The notes: generated by a model not told the origin, from the letters alone. DNA of 40,484 nucleotides from Listeria rocourtiae FSL F6-920 (GCF_000525975.1 NZ_AODK01000001.1:1-40484), one strand, 5' to 3'; positions 26,991 to 36,381 are shown, counted from the first letter of the stretch. A program made the numbers and translations.

Positions 26991-28247
26991 ATGGATTTTG
27001 ATGTCATTGTTATCGGTGGCGGGCCTTCTGGACTTATGGCGGCCATCGCAGCAGCAGAGAAGAATAAGCGAGTATTGCTCGTTGAAAAAGGTCCAAAATT
27101 GGGTAGAAAACTGATTTTATCTGGTGGCGGTCGTTGCAATGTCACTAATCGTAAGCCTGCAGATGAAATTATTAAGAATATACCGGGAAATGGTCGTTTT
27201 ATGTATAGCCCGTTTTCGGAGTTTAATAACGAAGATATCATTGCTTTTTTTGAAAAACTAGGCGTTGCGTTAAAAGAGGAGGATCATGGTCGGATGTTTC
27301 CGGTAACGGACAGCGCGCGTTCTGTTGCAGATGCGATGATTTCGAGGCTTGAAAAGCTACATGTGAAAATCTACATGAAAACACCGGTAAAACGCGTGAA
27401 CTATCAAGATGGACAAGTCTCTGGGGTTACACTGATGGACGGGCAAGAAATTGGTGCTTCAGCTGTTATCATAGCTGTTGGCGGGAAATCGGTGCCACGA
27501 ACTGGTTCAACCGGAGATGGCTATGCGTGGGCAAAAGAGGCAGGACACACCATTACAGAATTGTACCCGACAGAGGTGCCAATTACTTCGCGTGAATCAT
27601 TCATCAAAAGTAGGGTATTACAAGGGATTTCTCTACGTGATGTGGCGCTTTCGGTGTTGAATCCAAAAGGAAAACCGATTATCACGCATCAAATGGACAT
27701 GATATTCACGCATTTCGGTGTATCAGGACCAGCAGCACTTCGATGTAGTCAATTCGTGATTCAAGGGTTAAAAAAATTCGCCGTTCCGGAGTTGACCATG
27801 ATGATTGACTTTTTCCCTGATGTAACAAAAGGAACACTGGAACAAGAAGTAATGGGATTTGTAAAGGATAATCCTAAGAAGGCTGTGAAAAATGCGCTGA
27901 AATCAATCATGCAAGAACGAATGCTAATATTTTTATTGGAACGTGCGGAAATTGATATCGATGCGGATTGTATCTCAGTGGCACAGAAAAAATGGCAGGC
28001 ATTTATCGAAGCATTGAAGAAATTTACATTCCAAGTGAATGGGACACTAGATTTTGAGAAGGCCTTTGTGACGGGTGGTGGCGTTTCTGTGAAGGAAATT
28101 ATGCCTAAAGAGATGCAATCGAAGTTGATGGCAGGCTTATTTTTCTGCGGTGAAATACTAGATATTAATGGATATACAGGTGGTTATAATATTACATGTG
28201 CGCTTGTGACAGGCCGCCTGGCTGGGAACAATGCAGCATTGCGCTAA
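26991..28247 (+). CDS. NAD(P)/FAD-dependent oxidoreductase, HI0933/BaiN/YtfP family
   Basis: A flavoprotein of 418 residues. The dinucleotide-binding motif [10 protein letters not shown] is at 9-18, and [13 protein letters not shown] (near 46-58) is the diagnostic block of this family. The second FAD contact [13 protein letters not shown] and the C-terminal [16 protein letters not shown] close the FAD site. Members have been linked to reduction of varied substrates (BaiN in bile acid metabolism), but the physiological substrate here is unknown. The frame is open upstream to 26955, which lies inside the terminator. ATG 26991 with SD GGGGAGGAGGGG is the real start. Confidence 0.9.
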   Translation: MDFDVIVIGGGPSGLMAAIAAAEKNKRVLLVEKGPKLGRKLILSGGGRCNVTNRKPADEIIKNIPGNGRFMYSPFSEFNNEDIIAFFEKLGVALKEEDHGRMFPVTDSARSVADAMISRLEKLHVKIYMKTPVKRVNYQDGQVSGVTLMDGQEIGASAVIIAVGGKSVPRTGSTGDGYAWAKEAGHTITELYPTEVPITSRESFIKSRVLQGISLRDVALSVLNPKGKPIITHQMDMIFTHFGVSGPAALRCSQFVIQGLKKFAVPELTMMIDFFPDVTKGTLEQEVMGFVKDNPKKAVKNALKSIMQERMLIFLLERAEIDIDADCISVAQKKWQAFIEALKKFTFQVNGTLDFEKAFVTGGGVSVKEIMPKEMQSKLMAGLFFCGEILDINGYTGGYNITCALVTGRLAGNNAALR

Positions 28248-28251
28248 TTTT

Positions 28252-28288
28252 GAAGGGTGGGAGATGTTTTCTCTGCCTTTCTCTTTTT
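28252..28288 (+). terminator. Probable terminator after the flavoprotein gene
   Basis: AAGGGTGGGAGA pairs imperfectly (two mismatches, two G-U) with TTCTCTGCCTTT and is followed by CTCTTTTTTT. It lies between convergent genes. Confidence 0.45.
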
Positions 28289-28312
28289 TTAGGATAAATA
28301 TAATAATGTGTA

Positions 28313-29362
28313 TCATTCTTCTACTATTTTTCTATAACTATTGCGATATTTTTTTGGAGTACAATGAAAGGTTTCCGTGAATTTTTTATAAAAAAAGGTA
28401 AGATTTCGATAACCAATTTGCTGACAAATTTCTTCGATAGAATAAGTCGAATTTTTAAGTAATGCACAAGCATGGTTGAGACGTATATCTTGAATCATTT
28501 TCATGAAAGTGGTGCCCGTTTGTTTTTTTAGATAGCGACTCAGATAACTGGCATTGAAATTGAAGTGGGTTGCGACATCTGTTAGCGAACAAGTTGCATA
28601 ATTTTTTTCAATGTATTGCAGGACGTCACCAATGTACTGTTGATTAGTACTACGGCATTCAAGTGATTTTTTTTGCGTGTAAGACTTTAATAACTCGGAG
28701 AAAATGATAATCATGTAAGCATTGATAGCATCTAGTGAGTAGGATACAGGGTCCAAATAGTACACTAATAAGCCACTAATTGCATCTTGTAATATTTCGC
28801 TATCATCGGTGGTAAAAACAATGTATTGGTCATGGCTATGGGTTTCGGAAATAGATCGGACTGCAAATTCTGAAATAATATTATTAGATGCTAGACGATT
28901 TAACATATTAGAGGAAAAATACTCCTTCTTCATTAAAATATTCACTAAAATATCAGAATCTGAGGTATTCGAAATTCGATGTACTACATCTGTGTCCAAA
29001 ATACATAAGTCGCCTTTTTCTAATATAAGTGTTGTATCGTCAATAGTGATATGTGCTTGACCACTGTATACATAGTTAATTTCAATAAAATCATGGGAAT
29101 GCAAAGGTGTATATGCATAGCGATTATGCTTAAATACTAATAGCGGAGAAGTATGCAGATGTGTTGATATATGTCTGTTAGAATCGATAGCCTTTTGTAG
29201 ATGCTTTTCAAATGTATACTTAAAAACACTATCCCCAGATGCATTCGTATATACCTCAAAATCAGAATAATCATCCATTGACTCTGATACTTGATTATTT
29301 TTATACAGTTTTTCTCGTTCTGTTAGTTGATGCAGATAATTATTTATGTCATTTTTGTTCAT
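28313..29362 (-). CDS. AraC-family transcriptional regulator with N-terminal cupin
   Basis: 349 residues. A cupin-like sensor near residues 85-150 (PLHSHDFIEINYVYSGQAHI, then the LEKGDLCILDTDVVHRI barrel strand) is followed by a linker. The C-terminal AraC DNA-binding pair of helix-turn-helix motifs is at about 255-345 (LTDVATHFNFNASYLSRYLK and IEEICQQIGYRNLTFFYKKF, ending TPKKYRNS). An in-frame ATG at 29398 exists. ATG 29362 is preceded by AGGAAGG and is preferred. It is transcribed away from the rhamnosidase-PTS genes, and the two promoters overlap, so it most likely activates that operon on sensing its sugar. The inducer is unknown. The coding sequence is AT-richer by eye than the housekeeping genes. 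Confidence 0.9.
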   Translation of the reverse strand: MNKNDINNYLHQLTEREKLYKNNQVSESMDDYSDFEVYTNASGDSVFKYTFEKHLQKAIDSNRHISTHLHTSPLLVFKHNRYAYTPLHSHDFIEINYVYSGQAHITIDDTTLILEKGDLCILDTDVVHRISNTSDSDILVNILMKKEYFSSNMLNRLASNNIISEFAVRSISETHSHDQYIVFTTDDSEILQDAISGLLVYYLDPVSYSLDAINAYMIIIFSELLKSYTQKKSLECRSTNQQYIGDVLQYIEKNYATCSLTDVATHFNFNASYLSRYLKKQTGTTFMKMIQDIRLNHACALLKNSTYSIEEICQQIGYRNLTFFYKKFTETFHCTPKKYRNSYRKIVEE

Positions 29363-29414
29363 GATAAAATCCTTCCTGTGTAAAAAACGGTTAGTCAATT
29401 TGTCATAAAATGAT

Positions 29415-29443
29415 ATTATAAAATGTGCCTGACTTTGCTACAA
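29415..29443 (-). promoter_or_regulatory. Promoter of the araC-type regulator
   Basis: On the minus strand: TTGTAG (29443-29438), 17 bases, TATAAT (29420-29415). Its -35 overlaps the -10 of the divergent rhamnosidase promoter, so the two compete for polymerase. Confidence 0.65.
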
Positions 29444-29444
29444 T
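29436..29444 (+). promoter_or_regulatory. Extended -10 promoter for the rhamnosidase-PTS operon
   Basis: TGCTACAAT, extended -10, with no proper -35 (TTATAA at 17 bases). A weak -35 is what an activator-dependent promoter usually shows, in keeping with an adjacent AraC protein. The transcript would start around 29451, inside the cre site, leaving a leader of about 150 bases. Confidence 0.55.
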
Positions 29445-29449
29445 AAAAT

Positions 29450-29463
29450 TGTTAGCGTTATCA
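29450..29463 (+). promoter_or_regulatory. Catabolite response element (cre) for CcpA
   Basis: TGTTAGCGTTATCA matches the consensus TGWNANCGNTNWCA at every fixed position. It overlaps the predicted start of the rhamnosidase-PTS transcript, a place where CcpA binding represses. Glucose repression of the locus is therefore expected. Confidence 0.8.
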
Positions 29464-29604
29464 TTACTTTAACTACTTCATCTAAAAATGTCAATGATAC
29501 ATCAACAAATAGAAATGATAAGCGACGCAACTCGTCAGTAGCAGAGTTCGTTTTCCTAGAAAAAAGCAGTTGTAAAAATATAGCAGACAGTGAGAGGTGT
29601 TCAT

Positions 29605-32236
29605 TTGAAAAAAATAAATAAAGTAAAGATAAATGGTTTGAATGTACCGCTTGCAATCGATGTCCATAAAGAAATTTTAATTGATTGGAGCAAGGAGGCG
29701 GTTTGTCAAAGGCACTATCATTTAGCAGTGATACACGATGGAAAGTGTATTTATCAAGAAAAAAAAACAGGAGGAGAGTAAAAAGAGAACATGGATTAAC
29801 CTTCCATCTTCGTTAGCTCATACAGGTAGAGAGCGATTCATTGTTACATTATTTATTGAAGATGGATCTGGACAAGTAATCGAACTAGAAAAAGAATTTT
29901 ATTCAAGCAACCCACACATAAAAAACGCCAGTTGGATTACTCGCTTAGATAATCCAATTAAAAAAGAGTACGAATATTTTAAAGAAGAGCGCACAATTAT
30001 TCTAGAACGCTTGTTTTGGATAGAAAAAAAGCCAGAAACTACTTTTATCGATCTATCGGGATTGGGTTATTATACATTAAAGGTCAATGGTAGGCGTGTG
30101 CATGATACGTATCTTACAAGTGATGTAACGAATTATGATTGCGTCGTTTACTATGACACTTTTGAAATTAGTGACAAACTTATACAAGGCGAGAACATCA
30201 TTCAAGTGGAACTAGGGAATGGTTGGTATAATCCAGCGCCTCTTCATATTTTAGGAAAGTATAACGTTCGCAAGCATTTAGCAATTGGGAAACCTTGTCT
30301 CTTAGCACAGCTGACAATGAATTATGGAGGCAATGAGACAGAAATAATAAACACAGACTCAAAATGGCAGACACAATTTGGACAGTTATTAGCTAATGAT
30401 GTCTACATAGGGGAGACGTATATAGACGAAAAAGAGCAACGAGAAGCACAAACGGTTATCATTCATGGGCCAAGCGGTCAATTAATACCTAGTAAAATAC
30501 CTAAAGTTAAGCGAAAGAAAGCATTTAGACCAAAGTTAGTGCGGCAACAAAGAAATGAACAAATCTATGATGTAACGGAATTGATTTCGGGGCAAATCGC
30601 TATGGACATTAGTTCGTCATTTTTTGGGACTATAAAAATGAGCTTTGCTGAAAAAATAGACGTTACGCAAGATTTGGATTTTACGACAAGTATTAGTGGG
30701 ATTTATGGAATTGATGGTGGACAACAGCGAATAAATCATGATGATCCAATTATTCAAGTAGATCGCATTCACAAAACGAAAAATAAAGCACTTCACTTTG
30801 AAAATGAATATACTTACCATTCTTTTCGCTATTTAAAAATAGAGATAGAGGACTGTGAAGTATTTCCTGATTCACTAATTAGTAATCTAGTAGCTTATAA
30901 AGTGCATACAGATTTAGAGGAAATCGCAACTTTCACATCATCGAGTCAGGAATTGAATGCGTTATGGCAAGCTGGAATTAATACGAAATTAAACAATATA
31001 CATTCTTACTTTGAAGATTGCTCGCGGGAGCGGTTTGGATACGGTGGGGATATCGTAGCTTTACTGGACTCACAATTAGTATCATTTGAGGTGCAACATT
31101 TATTGGAAAAGGTTTTTACTGATTTTGCGAATAATCAAACGCCTCATGGAGGAATTACTCAAACAGCACCTTATGTTGGAATAATGACTCATGGACCTTC
31201 TAATGGTGCAGGATCTATTGGTTGGCAATTAGTTTTTCCAAAAATAGCGCAGGCGTTACTGAGCAGGTTTCAATCAGTTTCATTTGTTAAATCTTATCAA
31301 AACAAGCTAGAAAAGCATATCGATTATTTACTAAGCTTTGATTATGATTACATTAAATACTGTTGTTTAGGTGATTGGGGCTCAAGCGATACAATTATTA
31401 AAAATGGTAAAGTACACACCCCAGATCAGCTATTTTGCACGGCCACTATGTATGCGATTATTTTACAGGCATATCTTCATTTATTTAAGACACTGGATCA
31501 AGGCAATGTTCGCATCGAACGAATGCTCCAGAAAATAGCGAGTGTTAAAAATAAGATTGTGGAAGAGTTTTATCACGAAGCAGGATTTTTTGCTTCTGGC
31601 ACGCAGTCAAGTTACATTTTTGCACTATATGGTGAGTTAGTTGACGAAAATAAAGACCTGGTGGAGCATAATCTGTTAGCCTTGCTTGAAGAAAGACAAT
31701 GGGTTTTAACGATGGGGATTTTTGGTATGTCATGGGCATATGAAATCTTGCCAACATTAGGACAAAATGTGAATATTTTCAAGTGGTTAACGCTTGATTC
31801 AAAAGAAAGCTATCAAGGTATGTTAGAAAGTGGAAATAACGTTCTTAGTGAATATTTTCCTGCGATGCCTACTACTGCTGTTCAAGAAGAGTCATCCATC
31901 AATCATGCGATGTTTTCCTCATTTAGTAAATGGTTCATTCAAGATTTAGTTGGTCTGAAATTAAGTGAAGATCATAGTTTTCTAATGATTCAGCCTTTTT
32001 TTGCTGAAGGGTTGGAGAATGTTAAAGGTCAAATTGAATCGGATTACGGCACGATCAGCTTGAAGTGGGAACGACATTCTGCAGAAGCATATATCGTTAA
32101 GGTTAATATCCCAGTTGGCCTTGACTATGTGATAAAGGAAAATGAAGAACAAACGATTGTGGGAAAAGAAGGGAAGTTTATAGAAGGTGTTTACGAATTA
32201 GCAATTAGCTATCAGATAGTGGCGAGGGAGGACTAA
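29605..32236 (+). CDS. GH78 alpha-L-rhamnosidase (cytoplasmic), frameshifted
   Basis: Hydrolyses terminal alpha-L-rhamnose from glycosides. The family motif is DCSRERFGYGGD: Asp471, Glu475 and Asp482 (restored numbering) match the acidic residues of the DCPxRERxxxxGD motif of GH78 enzymes. TAVQEESSINHAMF near residue 761 supplies the second acidic residue and the conserved NH pair. The N-terminal ~400 residues form beta-sandwich domains (SGLGYYTLKVNGRRVHD and GNGWYNPAP are typical). No signal peptide, so it acts inside the cell. The A9 run 29759-29767 should be A8, giving IYQEKKQEESKKRTWIN, 876 residues. TTG 29605 follows AGAGGTG at six bases; GTG 29590 is too early. Confidence 0.88.
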
Positions 32237-32291
32237 TTGTATTGTCAGTAGTTCAAGGTTTTACTATAGTAAAAGAGGAGGAGAACGCTAA

Positions 32292-32727
32292 ATGAAAGAA
32301 GAAATTGCTCTAATTTTAGCTAGTCATGGAGATTTTGCTAAAGAGGCATTAAATAGTTTAGAAATGATTGTAGGACAGCAAGAGAATGTGAGTACTTTAT
32401 CGTTGTACCCTGGTGAGGACTTGCCAGATTTTACAAAAAGGATGGATGATGCCTATAAAAATTTAGATCATATAAAAGGTGCGATTATCCTTTGTGATAT
32501 TTATGGAGGAACACCAAGTAATGCTGCTATGGGTATGTTAATCAAATACCAAGATGCAAAAGTTGCTGCCTACTCGGGCTTAAATTTACCAGTTTTATTA
32601 GAATTATCTGCATCCAGGAAACTAGACTATATTGAAATAAAAAAAAATTATAGAAGAAACAGCTAAATTAAGCTGGATAGAGTTAAAAAATAATAAAAAC
32701 AATACAGCGATGGAAGGCGGGCTCTAA
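32292..32727 (+). CDS. PTS mannose-family EIIA component, frameshifted near C-terminus
   Basis: Cytoplasmic phosphocarrier of a mannose/fructose/sorbose-type phosphotransferase system. The phosphorylated histidine is His12 in LILASHGDFAKEAL. CDIYGGTPSNAAMGM near residue 73 is the EIIA-Man active-site loop. The frame breaks at A9 (32639-32647); eight A restores DYIEIKKIIEETAKLSWIEL and a C-terminus ending AMEGGL, 144 residues. Stop is at 32725-32727, one base before the EIIB start, as expected for a tight operon. SD GAGGAGGA precedes ATG 32292. Confidence 0.9.
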
Positions 32728-32728
32728 A

Positions 32729-33211
32729 ATGGGGATTGAATTAGTAAGAATTGATGATCGCTTGATTCATGGACAAGTAGTTACAACATGGGTAAAGCAA
32801 AAAGAGATTGAGCAAATATTAATCATTAACGATAAAATAGCGAATGATGAGGTTCAAAAGTCAGTTTTTGATTTGATGGCACCGCAAGATGTAAATGTTC
32901 GGACTTTTGGAGTGGAGGAGTTTATTCAAATAACAAAGAAAACACAGATAAAGAGGAAAACATTACTATTATTGACAAATCCGGAAGATGTATTAAACCT
33001 GAAAGTTGGAGGGGTTTCTTTTTCAAAATTAAACCTTGGGGGGATGAAATTCACTCCTGAACGCAAGCAATATACCAAATCAATTTCTTTAGCTGAGAGA
33101 GATAAAGTAGCTTTGAAAAAATTATCGGAATTAAATGTTGCTATTTCTGTTCAAATGATTCCGTCAGACAAACCGATTCTACTTACCGAGTTGTTAGGGA
33201 AGGAGGGATAA
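32729..33211 (+). CDS. PTS mannose-family EIIB component
   Basis: 160 residues, the cytoplasmic subunit that passes phosphate from EIIA to the incoming sugar. The active-site histidine is His14 in RIDDRLIHGQVVTTWVKQ, the universal EIIB-Man signature. LNLGGMKFTPERKQYTKSISL near residue 100 is another family block. Starts one base after the EIIA stop; the SD is GGAAGGCGGG inside EIIA. Sugar specificity cannot be read from EIIB alone. Confidence 0.95.
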   Translation: MGIELVRIDDRLIHGQVVTTWVKQKEIEQILIINDKIANDEVQKSVFDLMAPQDVNVRTFGVEEFIQITKKTQIKRKTLLLLTNPEDVLNLKVGGVSFSKLNLGGMKFTPERKQYTKSISLAERDKVALKKLSELNVAISVQMIPSDKPILLTELLGKEG

Positions 33212-33214
33212 TAG

Positions 33215-33991
33215 ATGCTTTTTGAGTGTATCTTATTAGCCTTATGGGCCGGGATTTGTACCGTTGATGAGAGGACTTTTTGGTTCGGTACTCCAAAGGC
33301 AATCATAGCGGGGTCTGTAGCGGGTGTTATCATGGGAGACATAACGACTGGCTTAATTATTAGTGGTACATTACAGATGATGTGGCTAGCTAATTCAGCT
33401 ATTGGAGCCTACATACCACCAAATGAAGCAACTGGATCTATTATTGGTGTTGCGATTGCTATTATGTCTGGTGGAGGGCTTGCGACAGGATTAGCAGTTG
33501 CTATTCCAACAGCGCTATTGTGTCAACAAATCATCATGCTGACTAACACATTAAATATTATTTGGGTTCATAGAGCGGATAAGGCTGTAGAAACAGGAGA
33601 TTTTGATAAGGTAGCCCGTTATAATTTATTAGGTATTCCGTTAAGCTTTGTTGCAGGGGCTATTCCGGTATTTATTGCCGCTTATTTCGGTGGTCCCGCA
33701 GTCGAATCAGCTCTAAAATTTATTCCAGAGCAAGTTTTTGATGGGCTAACCGTCGCAGCTGGTATCATTCCAGCAGTTGGTATGGGAATGTTACTCATGA
33801 TGATGATGGGAAAAAACATGTGGATATTTTTACTTTTAGGATTTGTGTTTGCAGCTTACCTTGATTTGGGAACAATTGCGATATCGATACTAGGTATTTG
33901 CTTCGCTGTATTATATGATTTAATTATCAATAAAAATGAAGAGCAGAATAAAGCAGTGAATTCAACTATAGATGAGGAGTATGATCTTTAA
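33215..33991 (+). CDS. PTS mannose-family EIIC membrane component
   Basis: 258 residues with about seven to eight membrane segments, beginning MLFECILLALWAGICTVDER. MGDITTGLIISGTLQMMWLANSAIGAYIPPNEATGSIIG is the typical EIIC-Man core with the conserved GxxxQMMWL and PPN. It forms the sugar channel together with EIID. SD AAGGAGG lies inside the end of EIIB. The stop overlaps the EIID start by one base (TAATG), so the two membrane subunits are translationally coupled. Confidence 0.95.
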   Translation: MLFECILLALWAGICTVDERTFWFGTPKAIIAGSVAGVIMGDITTGLIISGTLQMMWLANSAIGAYIPPNEATGSIIGVAIAIMSGGGLATGLAVAIPTALLCQQIIMLTNTLNIIWVHRADKAVETGDFDKVARYNLLGIPLSFVAGAIPVFIAAYFGGPAVESALKFIPEQVFDGLTVAAGIIPAVGMGMLLMMMMGKNMWIFLLLGFVFAAYLDLGTIAISILGICFAVLYDLIINKNEEQNKAVNSTIDEEYDL

Positions 33992-34812
33992 TGAGTGAGG
34001 TAAATGAGGGAAAAATCACGAAATCCGATTTGAATAAAGCGTTTATCCGTTCTAACTTTTTGATGGCTTCTAGTAATTTTGAGAGGATGCAGGCTCTTGG
34101 CGCGTATTATTCGGTGGTCCCAGCATTAAAAAGAATCTACGCAGATCGCCCAAAGGAAGAACGGGTAGAAGCAATTAGAAGACATCTGGAATTTTTTAAT
34201 ACCAATCCGTATGTATATGGACCGATTTTAGGAATAACTATGGCAATGGAAGAGCAGACAACCGAAGTAGAAAAAGAACCTGTTATTTCTGTGAGGACAG
34301 GCTTAATGGGACCATTTGCTGGGCTTGGGGATAGCTTGCTGGCAATGACTGTAGTACCTATCTACATGAGCATTGGTGCTGGTTTAGCTATTGAAGGAAA
34401 TCCTCTTGGTCCGATTCTTTTCTTCGTATTGTTTAGTGTCACCATATGGCCGATAAAATATAAAGGCTTATTTTTAGGCTATAACAAAGGTTCAGCGTTA
34501 TTGACAGGGGATAACAGTAGTAATATTTTAAGAAGGGTTTCGACGATGGGGAATGTTGTGGGAATGATGGTAGTAGGCTCGTTAATTGTTTCTACGGTTA
34601 AAATAACGACACCCATTGAGTATTCTGTTGGAAAGTCTACCTTTAAGTTGCAGGAGATGATTGATGGCATCATGCCAAATTTCTTCCCGTTATTAGTAAC
34701 CATACTAATTTATGTATTATTAAAAAGGAAAAGCGCTAAAAATGCTGTAGTGATTATATTGGCAATTATGGTTATTGGAATGGTGCTCTCCATGTTGGGG
34801 ATTTTAGGGTAG
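33991..34812 (+). CDS. PTS mannose-family EIID membrane component
   Basis: 273 residues. SNFERMQALGAYYSVVPALKRIY near residues 29-51, the HLEFFNTNPYVYGPILGI block and MGPFAGLGDSLLAM near 111-124 are diagnostic for EIID-Man. The C-terminal half is hydrophobic with four or so segments. Last gene of the operon, followed by a very strong terminator. With EIIA, EIIB and EIIC all present as separate proteins, the transporter is complete within the window. No phosphoglycosidase or sugar isomerase accompanies it; only the upstream rhamnosidase. Confidence 0.95.
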   Translation: MSEVNEGKITKSDLNKAFIRSNFLMASSNFERMQALGAYYSVVPALKRIYADRPKEERVEAIRRHLEFFNTNPYVYGPILGITMAMEEQTTEVEKEPVISVRTGLMGPFAGLGDSLLAMTVVPIYMSIGAGLAIEGNPLGPILFFVLFSVTIWPIKYKGLFLGYNKGSALLTGDNSSNILRRVSTMGNVVGMMVVGSLIVSTVKITTPIEYSVGKSTFKLQEMIDGIMPNFFPLLVTILIYVLLKRKSAKNAVVIILAIMVIGMVLSMLGILG

Positions 34813-34877
34813 TAATTTAGCATGGGGAATGGAATCGTTTAGGCACAACTTAAATAAATCAGCACTATATGTAAAGA

Positions 34878-34920
34878 AAGATTCACCTCCTAGCGAAAAA
34901 AAGGAGGTGAATCTTGTTTT
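34878..34920 (+). terminator. Strong terminator after the PTS operon
   Basis: A 14-pair perfect stem (34878-34891 with 34902-34915) around AGCGAAAAAA, then TTGTTTTTA. Arms contain CACCTCCT and AGGAGGTG, the anti-Shine-Dalgarno and Shine-Dalgarno sequences. It probably also ends the convergent minus-strand operon. Confidence 0.93.
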
Positions 34921-34945
34921 TATGTGGAAATGAGCTTTCCTCGTG

Positions 34946-35386
34946 TTATTTTTTCATTATTTCTTCATATTGCCTAACCCATTCATCTACGGTGACTTTA
35001 CTAGCTAGTTCACCGATAAGTTCGTATGGGATTTTCTTTGGATTTGTGAACCGGATGCAACCTTTCCCCATATTGAGCTTGGTTGTCATATGATTAGGAT
35101 ATTCTGCTTGAAACCATTCTAAAAGTGGGGGATTGCCTTGTAATCCCATGTGATAGACAGAGATGTGCTGTTTTTGCGCGGCTATGGCAAAAAAAGGAAG
35201 AGAAATGTTTGGATCACAGTGATAACCATCTGGGTAGCGTGATTTTGGAACGACATAGGATGGCATACCATATTGGATTTCTTTTTCAAAGCCCTCTGGA
35301 ATATTTGTGTCAACTATTTGCATTAATTGGGCAAAAGCTTCTTTTTTATCGGGTGCTACGTCGTCAAGGTATTCTTCAATTGTCAT
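34946..35386 (-). CDS. DUF1801 / YdhG-like domain protein
   Basis: 146 residues, small soluble protein. The N-terminal TIEEYLDDVAPDKKEAFAQL followed by EKEIQYGMPSYVVP, the FFAIAAQKQHISVYHMG strand and NMGKGCIRFTNPKKIPYELI fit DUF1801, whose fold is related to the YjbR/CyaY-like group. Function unknown; some relatives are suggested to bind iron or act in stress. The ATG overlaps the serine hydrolase stop by four bases (ATGA), with a strong AGGAGG upstream, so it is the third gene of the malic enzyme operon. Confidence 0.85.
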   Translation of the reverse strand: MTIEEYLDDVAPDKKEAFAQLMQIVDTNIPEGFEKEIQYGMPSYVVPKSRYPDGYHCDPNISLPFFAIAAQKQHISVYHMGLQGNPPLLEWFQAEYPNHMTTKLNMGKGCIRFTNPKKIPYELIGELASKVTVDEWVRQYEEIMKK

Positions 35387-36375
35387 GTTCTTCCTCCTAA
35401 ATCTTGCATAAATTGTGCCACAATTTGATCACGGCGCTCTAGAAAAATCGTATTATCCCGACTTGGATGAACGCGGTTTGTGAGTGCGATTAATGCTGTT
35501 TTTTTAGACAAATCGATAACCATAAAAGTACCAGTGAAACCAGTGTGGTAAATAGCAAAATGGTCGCCAGATGGGACTAAATCCCAACCAAGGCCACGAG
35601 AACGATTCAGATTAGGTGTGTAATTTTTAGCAATACGAATGATGCTTTCTTCTTTAAGAATTGGTGCGCCATCATGAAGTAGCGCTTTTGTATAACGAAT
35701 CAGATCCGGAAGGTTACTGAATAAACCAGCATGTCCGGCAATACCGTCCATTTGCCATGCCTTGAAGTCGTGTACAATACCTGTAATTAGACCACGATTT
35801 GGGTGATCTTCGGTTGGAACGCAGGTATGTGGTGAATTGGGATGATAGCTGGTATTTTCTAAACCTAGTGGCATCAAGATGTTGCGTGTGACTTGGGTTT
35901 CTATGTCATCACCAAGCTGTTCGATGATATAACCGAGCAACAAAAAATTGGCATCAGCATATGTGACGTCTGTTCCTGCAGGAGTGATTTGTGGAGTTGC
36001 TATACAATATTGGTATACATCTTCTTTGGATTCAATTGTGTATGCCGGAATATTTTTGGCTAATCCGGAACTGTGAGTTAAAAGGTGTAAAATAGTAACT
36101 TCTGAGTAGCGAAAATCTGGCAAGAAGTCCTGAACTTTATCAGATAGTTGCAGGTTTCCAGATTCTATTTGTTGCAAAATAAGTGTTGTCGTCGCAATTA
36201 CTTTCGTTAAGGATGCAATATCATACACTGCATCAGGTTCTAAAATTACTTTTTCAGGGAAGAATTGTTTCATTCCAATCACGTGTTGTTTCGTACGGTG
36301 AGGTGTGATAATGGCGTATGAAATTCCAGGCACAATGCCATCGCTGACTAGCTTTTTTAACATTGTATCTAACAT
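35383..36375 (-). CDS. Serine hydrolase, beta-lactamase class C / penicillin-binding family
   Basis: 330 residues. The nucleophile motif is SLTK (Ser55 to Lys58) in VYDIASLTKVIATTT. A Tyr motif YAD occurs in DVTYADANFLLLGY, where YxN is usual, and HTGFTGT near residue 270 replaces KTG. LLTHSSGL and GIAGHAGLFSN are standard for the esterase/EstB-like branch of this superfamily. No signal peptide is evident, so a cytoplasmic esterase or peptidase is more likely than antibiotic resistance. SD AAGGAG overlaps the 3' end of the malic enzyme gene, six bases upstream, showing a shared transcript. Confidence 0.88.
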   Translation of the reverse strand: MLDTMLKKLVSDGIVPGISYAIITPHRTKQHVIGMKQFFPEKVILEPDAVYDIASLTKVIATTTLILQQIESGNLQLSDKVQDFLPDFRYSEVTILHLLTHSSGLAKNIPAYTIESKEDVYQYCIATPQITPAGTDVTYADANFLLLGYIIEQLGDDIETQVTRNILMPLGLENTSYHPNSPHTCVPTEDHPNRGLITGIVHDFKAWQMDGIAGHAGLFSNLPDLIRYTKALLHDGAPILKEESIIRIAKNYTPNLNRSRGLGWDLVPSGDHFAIYHTGFTGTFMVIDLSKKTALIALTNRVHPSRDNTIFLERRDQIVAQFMQDLGGRT

Positions 36376-36381
36376 AAGCGT

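Noticed and set aside
28809-29060. 83-codon open frame on the plus strand within the AraC gene
   Set aside because: It is a shadow of the AraC coding sequence on the other strand with no ribosome binding site.
29438-29656. 72-codon open frame on the minus strand opposite the rhamnosidase start
   Set aside because: It covers the divergent promoters and cre site, has no ribosome binding site and no recognisable protein.
35383-36375. Antibiotic-resistance beta-lactamase
   Set aside because: There is no signal peptide, YxN and KTG are altered to YAD and HTG, and it sits in a malic enzyme operon. A general serine esterase or hydrolase is more likely.
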